Assembly: GCA_028583605.1 (NCBI GenBank)
Contig: CM053329.1
Coordinates: 36,641,992 to 36,705,991, forward strand
Length of the DNA: 64,000 nucleotides
Direction: 5' to 3'
DNA from: Dastarcus helophoroides
Lineage: Eukaryota; Arthropoda; Insecta; Coleoptera; Bothrideridae
Below, one piece after another: positions 24,535-35,870 of this stretch (position 1 is the stretch's first letter; the number at the start of each line of letters is the position of its first letter). The translations under genes and the position numbers were made by a program. The notes below the pieces were generated by a model. It saw nothing but the letters and a program-made list of their open reading frames with translations, was not told the DNA's origin and did not search any database.

Positions 24535-27500
24535 CCAATCGAATATTCAGATTAAAGTCGAAATCTCGAAAAAGTGGAAATGTCAATAAAGACGAAATTT
24601 CCAAGTCAGTTTTTATGAAAAACGTAGTAATTTCCAGAACAAGTCGAATTTAAGTAAAAAAAATGCAACTTTCAGAAATATTCCTCTCGCAATTTTTATT
24701 TTATTTAAATTTTGTGATATTCTTAAAATTCGTTTTTCTCAAAATTTCCTAAAAATATCATTTTCAGATTTTCAGTTTTCTATTTAAATTTTAATCCAAT
24801 TTCATAAATATAAACGAATTCTATAAAAAGTCGAAATTTTCAGAAAAAAATCCATTTTAAATACAAATGTCAAAAAAACAGAAAATATCGAATTTTGAAA
24901 TAAAAGACTAAATTTGGAGAATGAGATATTTTATACAAGTCAAAATTACAGGAAATTAAATTTAAAAAATAAATTCAGAAAAAACAGTTAATTAAAAGAA
25001 AATGATTTCGAAAAAAAATTACGACTTTAGAAAAATACGTTGCAACTTCAGGAAAAAGAACGACATTTCTAAAAAACATGTCAAATTTTCGACAAAGTTC
25101 AATTTTAAGAGGAAAATTGAAATTTTCAGAATAAAGTGGTAATTTCGAAAAAAAGAATTTCGAAAAAAAAATTTGGAAAGGTCGGAATTTTCAATAAACC
25201 ATATTAAAAATAAAAACCTAAGCTATCTCAAAAACTCGAAAAATGTCCAAAATTCGAAAAAAGTCAAAATTTTTTAATCTCTAATTCTGTGAAAAGACAC
25301 AATTTTCAGAAAAAGTCGAATTTTGAGAAATAAAAATTACAATTTCTAAAAACATTATTCTTAACATTTAACATTCAAAAAAGACCCTGAATTTACAGGG
25401 AATCTTTTTCTCGAAATCCCCGAAAATATTTTTCTCAACATTTTGAAATAAATAAATAATTTTTGAAACAAAAGTCTAAAAAGAAGGCTTTCGAAAATAA
25501 AATCAAAATTTCGAAAAGGACAAATTTTAAGAAAAAGGCAAATTTTACCAAAACGGCCATTTTAAAAGAAAAAAGTCAAAATTTTGAGAAAAAAGATTAA
25601 TTAACCAGGAAAAACGCGAAATTTCTAGAAATTTACTGAGATAGAAATCAAAATTTCGTGAAAAGGACAAACTTTAAGAAAGCAGTCAAAATTTTCGAAA
25701 TATCAGATTCTAAAAGATCAAAATTTTTAAAAAAAGCTTAATGTAGCGGAATTTCGAAAAAACGTGGAATTTCGAAAAACCGCGAAATTTCCAGAAGACC
25801 TCGAAATGGACAAAATATTCAAATATCTCTAGAGAAAGTCAAATTTTAAGAAAAAAAGTTGAAATTTTGAACAATGTACTCAAAACTTCGAGAAAAAGAC
25901 GAAATTAGGAGAAAATGATCCAAATTTTGACAAAAAGCATTTAATCTAAGTAGAAATTCGAAGTTTCTCATAAAGCGTCAGATTTTATCGAAATTTAAAA
26001 AAGCAAATTTTAGGCGGAAAATTGAAATTTTCTGAATAAAGGAGTAATTTAGAAAAATAGAATTTCGAAAAGAAATTTGGAAAAGTGGGAATTCTCATTA
26101 AACCATATTAAAAATAAAATCCCAGCCTATCTCAAAAACCCGAAAAATATCCAAAATTCGAAAAAAGTCAAAATTTTTGAATCTCTAATTCTGTGAAAAG
26201 ACGCAATTTTCAGAAAAAGTCGAATTTTGACAAATAAAAACATTATTCTTAAAATTTAACATTCAATAAAGACCCTGAATTTACATGAATCTTTTTCTCA
26301 AAATCCCCGAAAATATTTTTCTCAACATTTTGAAATAAATAAATGATTTTTGAAGCAAAAGTCTAAAAAGAAGGCTTTCGAAAATAAAATCAAAATTTCG
26401 AAAAGAACAAATTTTAGGAAAACGACCATTTTAAAAGAAAAAAAGTCAAAATTTTGGGAAAAAAGATTAATTAAATTAAAAAGGCGAAATTTCTAGAAAT
26501 ATCAAATATCGGATATTGCGGTAGAAAAATTTCTTGAACAGGACAAACTTCAAGAAAGCAGTCAAAATTGCCGCAATATCAGATTCTTAAAGATCAAAAT
26601 TTTCAAAAAAAGCTAAATGTATCGGAATTCGGAAAAAACGCGAAATTTCCAGAAGACCTCGAAATGGTCAAAATAGTCAAATATTTCTAGAGAAGGTCAA
26701 ATTTTGAGAAAATAAGTGGAAATTTTGAAAAGAGTAGTCAAAACTTCGAGAAAAAGACACAATTAGAAGAAAATGATCCAAATTTTGAGAAAAAGCATTT
26801 AATCTTAGTGGAAATTCGAAGTTTCCCATAAAGAGTCAGATTTTATCGAAATCTAAAAAAGCAATCTTTAAGCGGAAAATTGAAATTTTTAGAATAGAGT
26901 AATTTTGAAAAAAAGAATTTTGAAAAATAAATTTGGAAAAATCGGAATTTTCAATAAACCATATTAAAAATACAAACCTAGCATAACTCAAAAATTGGAA
27001 AAATTTCCAAAATTCAAAAAAGTCAAAATTTTCAAAGCTCTAATTCTGTGAAAAGGCGCAATTTTCTAAAAGAGTCGAATTTTAAGAAAGAAAAATTACA
27101 ATTTTTAAAAACATTATTCTCAAAATTAAACATTCAATAAAGCCCCTGAATTTACAGGAAATCTTTTTCTCGACATCCCCGAAAATATTTTTCTCAACAT
27201 TTTAAAATAAATAAATTATTTTTTAAAGCAAACTGTAGAAAGTAGGCTTTTGAAAATAAAATCGAACTTTTGAAAAGGACAAATTTTAAGAAAAAGGCGA
27301 ATTTTAGGAAAGCTGCCATTTTAAAAGAAAAATGTCAAAATTTTGAGAAAAGAGATTAATTAACCAGCAAAAAGCGAAATTTCTAGAAATATTAAATATC
27401 GGATATTGAGATAAAAAAATTTCTTAAAAAGGACAAACTTTAAGAAAGCAGTCAAAATCGGAATTCGGAAAAAACGCAAAATTTCCAGAAGACTTCAAAA

Positions 27501-28330
27501 TGGACAAAATATTCCAATATTTCTAGAGAAAGTCAAATTTTAAGAAAAAAAGTGGAAATTTTGAAAATAGTAGTCAAAACTTTGCGAAAAAACGAAATTA
27601 GAAGAAAATGCAAATTTTGAGAAAAATCATTTAATTTTGGTAGAAATTGGAACTTTCCCAGAAAGAGTCGGATTTTATCGAAACCCAAAAAAAAGCAAAT
27701 TTTGAGAAAAAAATCGAAATTTTAAGTAAAAATAATCAAAATTTTTGGATGAATGTTTATTTTCTCTTGACTGCTCAAGTCAACGAAAGACAGGCGCCCT
27801 GCCCTACCTTGCCTCAATGTGGTGCCAAAAAATGTCCAATTTTGTGATACACATCAAAATTTTGACAAGCAAGTTGCTCTTTACAGAAATTTCAATTAAA
27901 AAAAAGGTTAAAATTTACAAAAAAATTCTTTCGTAATTTTTTTTTAAAAATGATAAATTTCCAAAAAATATATTTTTTTATCAGAAGACCCACCAGATTT
28001 TGAGGAAATTGCAGATTTCAGTAAACAAGCTGAAATTTGCAAAAATAAAAAGTCGAAATATTCAGAAAAGGTTGAATTTTGAGAAATTGCGAAATTTCAT
28101 AAAAAGAAACGATGAACTTTTAAATAAAAATTGGAAATTTTGAACTAGTCATGTTTGAAAAAAGAAGTCGAATTTTATGAATAATTGCGAAATTTTAAAG
28201 TAAAAGACAAATATAAAAAAATAGGAAATTTAAGAAAAAAAGTCAAAATTTCTAAAAAATATTTCCCCAAGGAAAGAATGAATTTTAAAGAAGAAAATAA
28301 ATTTGTTAGAAAAAATCCCCCAGTTAAATA
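24535..28330. repeat. A-rich array with ~0.86-0.90-kb higher-order units
   Basis: A-rich words (AAAAAGTCGAAATTTT) with a clear larger unit. AAACCATATTAAAAATA recurs at 25197, 26100 and 26957, each followed by the same series of landmarks (CTCTAATTCTGTGAAAAG, CCCTGAATTTACA, CCCCGAAAATATTTTTCTC). Three units span about 25080-27610, with the start of a fourth following. No coding frame is supported. Short GC-richer inserts at about 27785-27840 and 28360-28410 may be transposon scraps. Confidence 0.75.
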
Positions 28331-29970
28331 CATATGAATTTTCGGTGTGATGCATGAACCAAGGGGGGCAAGTGCCCCACCCTTGGCCTATTCTAGCTAC
28401 GCCTATGTCATGCAGATATATTTTAGAACGCCTATATTTCGATGAGTCTGTACAAACAAAGGTGCAGAATTACACTGTTACCCTTGCTTTAATTGTTTTA
28501 TTGAAATAGCCTCGTTCCCTGTGGAGTATTGTGTAACATGGAATGGTTATTACACCGTCCATTGATGAAACATAATAAAATACGAGAATTCTATGTATAA
28601 ACTACTATCAAAACATCTAATTGACAAAGGAACATTCAATAGGAATGAAATTAGTCCAAACTAACGCCTGTATATGATACAGAAATAGATTAATAACTAT
28701 TTCCAGACCAAATAACAATATAACACGTCACGGCACTCAACACATCAATAAATCCAGCTTATAAATTGTTATTTTTAAAAACTTAATAATTTCGCCAAAA
28801 GCTCGCATTATCCGTTGAAAATCTGCTATTATTAAACCGAATTAACATGTACCTGATGTTATCAATATTTCGTCCAATCCGATAATATGTCCCCGGGTCA
28901 CATTTAAGGTTGAAATATATTAAAATCCATTAGAACATGAATGCGTGCCTTGTGGTGAAACTCCAACATTACGCCCGTGAATAATGGCAGCCCCCGTTTC
29001 CAATATAATGGGTGATCGTGTCTCTAGCCTTCTGTTCCAATTATGAAGAATCATTCCATCTGCGCACGTGCTTTTAACATTATTTTTCCAATTTGGCCGT
29101 ACTTGCTAGATGGTGTTTGGATTATCTGTCGAATTTCCCACATGTAAAGGTAAAGGGGTTGGTCGATGTATATATCGTGTTTACTTCATCCCCTACGTTT
29201 ACAACGAAAATATCTATTCATGATGGTGATTAAATCTAAACATTTTTGATGGACGTTGAAGTGTGTGTACTTGCAAAGCCAAACAATTTCGAGCATGGTG
29301 TGTAGCTGATTAGTTATCTTTCGATGCTTAATTGCGATATGTACGCATCCAATTTATGATACAAAGGCAAAAACAACTCTAAATGAAAAAAAAAAAAATA
29401 CAGAAGTGGTAAAATAATTGGATATTACACAATTGAAAACCTTCCAGTTATTTATATTACAATATATTCATAAAAGGGTACGATCCTCAGAATGCAAGAT
29501 GTAACTCGATAAATAACATTCATTGATGTTTTGCTTCAATTAAAATCGTAAATTTTAATTTCGTAATTCCCGAATTTATTTAAAACAGTCACTTAATTAC
29601 ATTGTTAAACAAGATATTAAAACTGTGCTAAAAAATGTCTTTCCTCATTTTGCAACCAAGGTTGATTTTTAGACCGACGAACTCTGGTTATAAATTCGGA
29701 TGTTGCTTGTGCACATGGGACATTGTCAGGTTTATCTGTCTAATGTGCATATTGTTACGTGTTCGGTTTCAAAGATGGGGTGAATTGAAACACTTTATTT
29801 TGACAAGGAAACAGCACATAATACAACAAAGAATAACACTATTCAATCACTAAATACTGGATGCCGAAAGACTAACAGCAAGAAAGTGAGAATGTTTAAT
29901 CAAACACTTGCTTCGGGAGGTCTTCATCGCCAGAATGAAGAGGCTAGTCTAGAGAGTGCGGTGAAGATAG
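28331..29970. other. Unique-looking DNA, no gene recognised
   Basis: Mixed-composition DNA without an obvious repeat. Small open frames such as 29635-29853 have no recognisable domain. Confidence 0.45.
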
Positions 29971-30162
29971 CTACGCCTGCACATGAGTCACTTCACTGTA
30001 ACCACACTCTGGTACCATTCGACAAAGGGGTCCACAGTCTTCGTTATTTTTTTCCATCAATTCGTTACAATATAAAAAATTGTTCCCATACTCATCAATG
30101 TTGTATATTGGGTTACATTTTGAGCTCGTGGGGAGCTTACTCTCATCCTCGTACTTTTGCAA
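29971..30162 (-). CDS. Candidate exon of a small cysteine-rich protein (unrecognised)
   Basis: The minus-strand frame has non-repetitive, protein-like composition with six cysteines, including ELMEKNNEDCGPLCRMVPEC, and it ends in a TAG stop. There is no ATG. An in-frame TAG lies just upstream of the frame, and the minus-strand word GAAGTTAG next to it could be a 3' splice acceptor, so this would be a terminal or internal exon beginning near 30168. I do not recognise the family. Cysteine spacing might suggest an extracellular domain, but that is a guess. A LINE 3' end begins about 90 bp away at 30255. The opposite-strand frame 29886-30245 also exists and looks less protein-like. Chance or a pseudogene fragment remain possible. 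Confidence 0.3.
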   Translation of the reverse strand: MQKYEDESKLPTSSKCNPIYNIDEYGNNFLYCNELMEKNNEDCGPLCRMVPECGYSEVTHVQA

Positions 30163-30254
30163 ATTCTCCTAACTTCTACCTAATCGGTAATTTTTTTAAG
30201 AATGAAACTGTCAATAGTTTTAAGGCAGTTGCATGTGATTGGTAATAGATTTTT

Positions 30255-31640
30255 TTAAAGTTTAATCCACTCGCAAAGGGCAACCCCATTATGCCTTTAA
30301 AACACTGCGAGTAGGATGCGAAAACAAAGATAGATGGCGATAAATCGCCTTCTTAAACAAGGATAGGTTGTAATTTTTGGGGAAATTTTCCTTCGGTAAC
30401 GAGTTCCATAACTTGGACGTTCTGAAGAAAAAAGTCTTCGTAGACAGAAGTTCTCACTCTGTTAAGGTGGACCGCACAGGAATTTGCTGTCTCCGACTCT
30501 TTTGTATGCCTTAAGGATCTTGCCTTGAAAGGATCAATCCTATTAGTTCGTGCAGGCATCTTTCATGATAGTACTTCTAGAAAAAAAAACAAGAAACCAA
30601 CCATCCCCCTATGCTCTAGTGTTTCGAGAGAATTGGTCAAACTCTCGTCACCAATTAGGCGAATCGCTCTTCTTTGAATTGAATCGAAAAGAGCTAAAGT
30701 GTGCTTTGGAGCTGAAGTCCTAAACATGATAACAGTATTCTAGTGTTGCCCTAACTTAAGCTTTGTATAATGTGAAATAGCTGATGAGATCTGAAGTACT
30801 TTTTAACTCTAAAATGAAAACCTTGTTTCTGAGAGGCGGACTAGGCAATGGCGCGCACATGATCGTCCCAAGATAAGTTAGTGCTCGCATTCACTCCTAG
30901 ATTAGACAGATTGGATCCCTTCGAAAGGATTTTACCGTTCATTATAGTATGTTTGTTGCATTATCCTTTGATTTTTTTTAGAGAAAACAACCGCTTGCGT
31001 TTTTAAAGCCTTAAAGTCGATCAGATTTCTCCTACCCCATTCGAGAATGATTTCGAGATCCCAATTAATCATCTATATCTGCTGTTGCTTTAGTAGATCT
31101 GAAACAGCGAAGGATAATGGTTTGTCGAAGAAAAAAGATGACACAAGGCTACTGTCATCTGCGCAGCTGTATGCAGGATTGAAAATTGAAACTAAAAGAT
31201 CGTTTATGTCTAACAGAAACAGAGTAGCAGACAGGGCAGACCCCTGAGGCCCCTGCGGTAATCGCAAATGTCTCGGATGAGATGCCATCGACGACGACCT
31301 GAAGAGATCTATCAGCGAGATAACTGGATATGAAATGACAGAATCCAAGGGGAGACCATAGGATGTTAATTTGGAGAGAAGAGATCGGTGCCACACTCTG
31401 TCGAAAGCTTTTGAGATATCCAATGCCAGAAACAGAGTAGAGGCAGGACAGAGCTCTGAGGCACCCCCGCATTAATCGCAAATATCTTGGATGAAATTCC
31501 ATCGATAACTAAAGAGATGTGTCAGCGAGAAAACTGGATATTAAATGACAGAGTCCAGGAGGAAGAACATAGGATGGTAATTTGGCGAGAAGAGATCGGT
31601 TTCAGACTCCGTCGAAGGCCTTTGAGATATCATATTGGAA
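30255..31640 (-). pseudogene. CR1/jockey-like LINE reverse-transcriptase fragment, frameshifted
   Basis: Read on the minus strand, the element enters at a truncated 5' side near 31640. It shows reverse-transcriptase motif A (DISKAFDRVWHRSLLSKL, about 31424-31370), a PQG-type motif B near 31250, a CADDSSLV form of the YADD catalytic motif near 31150, then the C-terminal region (RTSVY...) and the 3' UTR ending about 30255. Motif A and the PQG/ADD region lie in one frame, while the intervening LGFCHFISSYLADRSLQVV stretch is in another, so at least two frameshifts are present. The first Tyr of YADD is Cys. The endonuclease half is absent. Motifs A to B are duplicated in tandem at the 5' side. Confidence 0.8.
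31214..31632 (-). repeat. ~212-bp tandem duplication of LINE motif A-B segment
   Basis: CAGAAACAGAGTAG occurs at 31214 and 31427, and GAGAAGAGATCGG at 31376 and 31587, giving spacings of 213 and 211 bp. Each copy encodes, on the minus strand, the stretch from ISKAFD (motif A) through VPQ (motif B). The copies differ at many positions, so the duplication is not very recent. The two are not in a common open frame. Confidence 0.8.
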
Positions 31641-34620
31641 TTGAAACAGTTTTTAATAGAGCACACTGTAGATGTGATTTTTTTAAGCGAAACCAAATTA
31701 AATGGGAGCGACAAGATGAAAATTTCTAATTATCCAATCTATAGAGCAGATAAAATTAGGAGAGGGGCAGGAACTGGAATTCTAGTAAAACGAAAGCTAG
31801 ATCAGATCACTCCAGAGCAGCCGAGAAAGCAACAGTTAGTTAAAAGAACTAACTGAATGAGATATCTCGAAGAAAACCCAACAGCGAAGAAAATATTATA
31901 AATAGCAGTTAACTGGAAAGAAACGTTGAAAAGATGCTAGAAAATATTCTAAACAAGACAAGATCATAGGAGAAATAATCGCTATATAAAAGAACTAACA
32001 AGAGGGAAGAACAAACTAAAGAAGAAATATCATAGAACACTTGATCCTCTCCAACAAAATATGATTAGAATAGAGACTGCATCAAGGCGGACCTTAAAAG
32101 AGCAGCGAAATGCACAATGGGACAGAAAGCTAGAAGAATTATCTGTGCAAGATAACTTTCTCTGGCAATTACACAAAATTCTAAAAAAAGGAAAGGATTC
32201 AAATACCTTGTATATCACTCTAGGGGAAACTATGTATACTCCGGAAGAAGAAGCTGACGACTTGAAAGAGCAATGCCAGCTCAGATGCAAGAATTATAAT
32301 GAAAAACTAATAGGACAACAGGCTTTTGAGGCAAAAAGCAAAAGAAAATGAAGAGTGGGAACCAATAAGGCAAACGAATGTAGCAGAATTGAAATGCAAA
32401 TCTTTTTCCCTGAAACTAAGAAAGATTAAAAAAACTCCACAAAGGTTGCTCTAACGCGTTTTGGTAGCCAAGCTATCATCTTCAGAGAGATGATTCGATA
32501 GATAATATAGAAGAAATTAAGACAAGTATCAAGAACGTGGTGAAAAAAAAGCACCAGGAAGAGATCATAAAAAACCTAATAGAAAAAGAGATTTAACATA
32601 CCAAGAAAATGATCTTGGTTTAATGATGATTTTGCAAGCATATGGAAACCTGCACAGGTAGTGATGATTCCAAAGCCTAGAAAAGACCTCAAATATCCCC
32701 AAAATTAAAGACCAAGTCTTCTCCCAGCCATGGGTAAAATGGCAGAAAAAATATTCTGCTTGCGATTGCAAAAAGAATTGTAAAGGTTAGAAATAATACC
32801 AGAAGAACAATTCGGAATCAAGCAGAAATACAGCTCTACACAAGAGGGGCTGAGATTGGTCGAAGAAGTTGCACAAGGATTTAATGATAAACAGTCCACG
32901 AGGTTGGTCTGTTTAGACGTTGCCGAGGCTTTTGATAAAGTTTGGCGCAAAGAAATATTGTATAAAATGCACCGATCGAATATTAACACCATGTTGTAAG
33001 GATAATGCAATCCTACTTAGATAACAAAACAATTGAACTAAAACTGGACGGAATAATAACAGGAGAAGGAAGAGTAAGAGCTGAGGTACCACAAGTATTG
33101 GTTCTAGGCTTCAGTCTCTTTAACATAGAGATGCATGACATTCCCAAACCAAACAGATCTTGGCACAAAGAAGTATTGTATAAAATGCACAGAGCGAATA
33201 TTAATTCCTGGTTACAAGAATAATGCAATCCTACTAAGATAACAGAACAGTTAAACTAAAACTGGACAGGATAATAACAAGAGAAAGGAGAATAAGAGCT
33301 GAGGTACCACAAGTATTGGTTCTAGGCCCCAGTCTCTTTAACATATAGATGCATGACATTCCCAAACCAAACGGATCTTGGCACAAAGAAATGTTGTATA
33401 AAATGCACAGATCAAATATTAATCCCAGGTTACAAGGATAATGCAATCCTACTTCGATAACAGAACAATTGAACTAAAACTGGACGGGATACTAACAAAA
33501 GAAGGAAGAATAGGAGCTGAGGTACCACAAGTATATGTTCTAGCCGCCAGTCTCTTTAACACATAGATGCACGACATGCCCAAACTTGGCCCAAAGAGGT
33601 ATTGTATAAACTGCACAGATCAAATGTTATTTCCAGGTTACAAGGATAATGCAATCCTACTTAGATAACAGAACAATTGAACTAACACTGGACGGAATAA
33701 TAATAAGAGAAGGAAGAATAAGAGCTGAGGTACCAGAAGTATTGGTTCTAGGCCCCAGTCTCTTTAACATATTGATGAATGACATTCCCAAACCAAACGA
33801 ATCTTGGCCCAAAGAAGTATTGTATAAGATGCACGGAGTGAATATTAATCCCAGGTTACAAGAATAGTGCAATCCTGCTTAGATAACAGAACAATTGAAA
33901 TAAAACTGTACTGGATAATAACAGGAGAAAGAAGAATAAGAGCTGGAGTACCACAAGGATAATTCTAGGCCCCAGTCTATTTAACATATAGATGCATGGT
34001 ATTCCCAAACCAGACGGAGTCCAGATAGGGTGCTGTGTGTGGTGCGGATGATACCGCGATTCTAGTAAAGGCCAGGCGACAGAAGCACTACTTCAACTGG
34101 AAGAATGATTCGAAACACAGCGTACTGAAGTCAATAGAGATAAAAGTACAGCCACATATATGACAAGAAAAAGGGCACAGCCATAGGAAGATTCAAATAT
34201 TTTCAATGAAGACATTTCCTGAACAGAAGAGACAGAATATCTAGGAAAAATTCTGTATAAAGACTAAATTTTAGAAAACAAGTGAAACACGCTAAAAAGA
34301 AAGCAATGACGGCAAGGACAAGGATCTACTATGCAGAAAAAACTGTGTCGGTTTGAAAAATAAACGGCTAGTGTAGAAAGCAGGTATACAATCCATAATG
34401 ACGTATGGGGATAGACATCAAAGTCAAATTTGAATAAACTGCAAAGAATTAAGAATACAACTCTAAGGATAATAGCCAACGATGATAGTTTGCTTTTAAT
34501 CAATAGACGACTTAGCGAAGATCAACAAATTGAAACAATAGAAGAAGCAGTGAGAGCCACTACAATAACGATAGGGCAGAAGTACATACAAATCGACTAC
34601 TTAGAGAAGTAGTGAGTTAT
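31635..34620 (+). pseudogene. Jockey-like LINE, decayed, with EN, RT and C-terminal remnants
   Basis: This is a different LINE on the plus strand. 31635-31850 encodes part of an apurinic-type endonuclease (VDVIFLSETKLNGSDKM, then GAGTGILVKR). 31950-32350 is a linker rich in Lys/Glu. 32530-32935 shows reverse-transcriptase blocks: a KKxPGRDH block, VVMIPKP, IIPEEQFGIK, and CLDVAEAFDKVWRKE (motif A). 32942-34020 is a fivefold tandem duplication. VADDTAILV (the ADD catalytic block) follows at about 34042-34068, and KLQRIKNTTLRIIAN lies in the C-terminal region at 34433. Many stops and frameshifts make it non-functional. The element abuts the opposite-strand LINE at about 31635. A short foreign-looking stretch sits at about 32430-32495. 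Confidence 0.8.
32942..34020 (+). repeat. Fivefold ~218-bp tandem array inside a LINE reverse transcriptase
   Basis: TTGGCNCAAAG starts each unit at 32942, 33160, 33378, 33586 and 33804, giving spacings of 218, 218, 208 and 218 bp. Every unit reads as: tail of motif A (KEVLYKM), the YLDNRTIEL strand, then motif B and following (VPQ-VLGPSLFNI-MNDIP), and then returns to motif A tail. Because 218 is not a multiple of 3, the frame changes at every unit, so the array cannot encode an extended protein. Short frames on both strands in each unit are by-products. Confidence 0.9.
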
Positions 34621-35399
34621 GCACCATAGAATTATCCAAGACATAAAAGACCTAAGGCGACCTTAAGAAGATATTGCAGTCTACTAACTTCAAGTTTCCC
34701 CGGGAGCTTGGTCAAATGACTAGTAGGCGAAAGAAAAACAAGTCGTTCCACACATGCACATGAAGACGACGTTCACAGTGGATGGCACAAATACTGGCAG
34801 AGGAAACTGCAACACAATGAATCATGGAAGGTCTAAGCAACAATAAAGAACGTAAGGAACAAGAGTTGTTCAACAAAATAGCGAAATAAAGGGATAAGAA
34901 GGAAGAAATTCCTGAGCTCATAAGGAGATTTGAAGTCAAAGGAAGATGTTTTTTTTTACATGTTGTGATCCTATCACCTAGATAATTGTTAGTACCTCAA
35001 GAATAAACTAGTGGCTTCTGTGTCGTTTCTGGCACCTCTTAAAAGCTTGAGCTAGATATTCGTCTCACATCTCACGATCGTGAGATGGATAGCAAAAAAA
35101 ATTCATCGAATAAAGGTATGGTTCACGCAATTTCATCAAATAATTTAAGCATACGAAAAGTTTTTGTTCTACGTTTCTAATTTTTTGTTTATAATGCAAA
35201 CTTTCCCAAAAGATATCTTCACTTGATTTTATCCTGTATCTTCAAAAATTGATAACTGTATCTTCAAGAAATTTAGATAAAATTTAGAGATTTAGATAAA
35301 AGGTGAGAGTGATTTAGCAGACATCAGAGTAATTCCCCTGTGATTTGGTTGACGTATCAAGTCATTGTACTCGTTTTGTCTTGATCATCTTGTCTTTTG
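34621..35399. other. Mixed DNA, possibly LINE 3' sequence, no gene
   Basis: The first ~350 bases may be the 3' part of the jockey-like LINE, but I see no certain end or tail. No other feature is supported. Confidence 0.4.
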
Positions 35400-35870
35400 T
35401 GCCATTTTCATTGCAGCATAGTTTCGCTTCTGTTATAGTTGACATACTGAATTACCTAGCTGTCTTCAATCTTACATTTTATTCTACAGACTCTACAGTG
35501 AAACTTTGCTTGTTGTAGTGTTGACATATTGAATTAAGGTGCTCTTCTGCATTGTCTAAACTCCTTTATCCTTTTTCCCACTTTCGCTGGGGAAGAGTTT
35601 CGTCTCTGGTATGATTGTTACACTCAGTTAACATTCTCTTCAAATTTAAATCTCTAGCTTCTTCAATCTTATATTTTATTTTATAGACTCTGCAGTGGAG
35701 CTTTGCTTGTTGTATTGTTGACCTATTGAATCTGCTCGTCTGCTCGTCTGCTCGTCTGCATTGACTAAACTCTTTGATCCTTTTGTACCACTTTCGCTTG
35801 GGAAGAGTTTCGTCTCTAGTATGACACTGAGTTAACGTTCCCTTAAAATTCAAATCTCGTTTTTTAGTTC
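35400..35870. repeat. Degenerate ~200-bp tandem repeat, about 2.3 copies
   Basis: TTCAATCTTA recurs at 35465 and 35662 (197 bp). GAAGAGTTTCGTCTCT recurs at 35592 and 35802 (210 bp). The second copy is longer because of a small TCTGCTCG triplication at about 35735-35760. The minus-strand 95-codon frame here is a by-product of the repeat. Confidence 0.7.

Noticed and set aside
33013..33872. Minus-strand frames starting MHY in each LINE tandem unit
   Set aside because: They are antisense shadows of the reverse-transcriptase unit and recur only because the unit is repeated.
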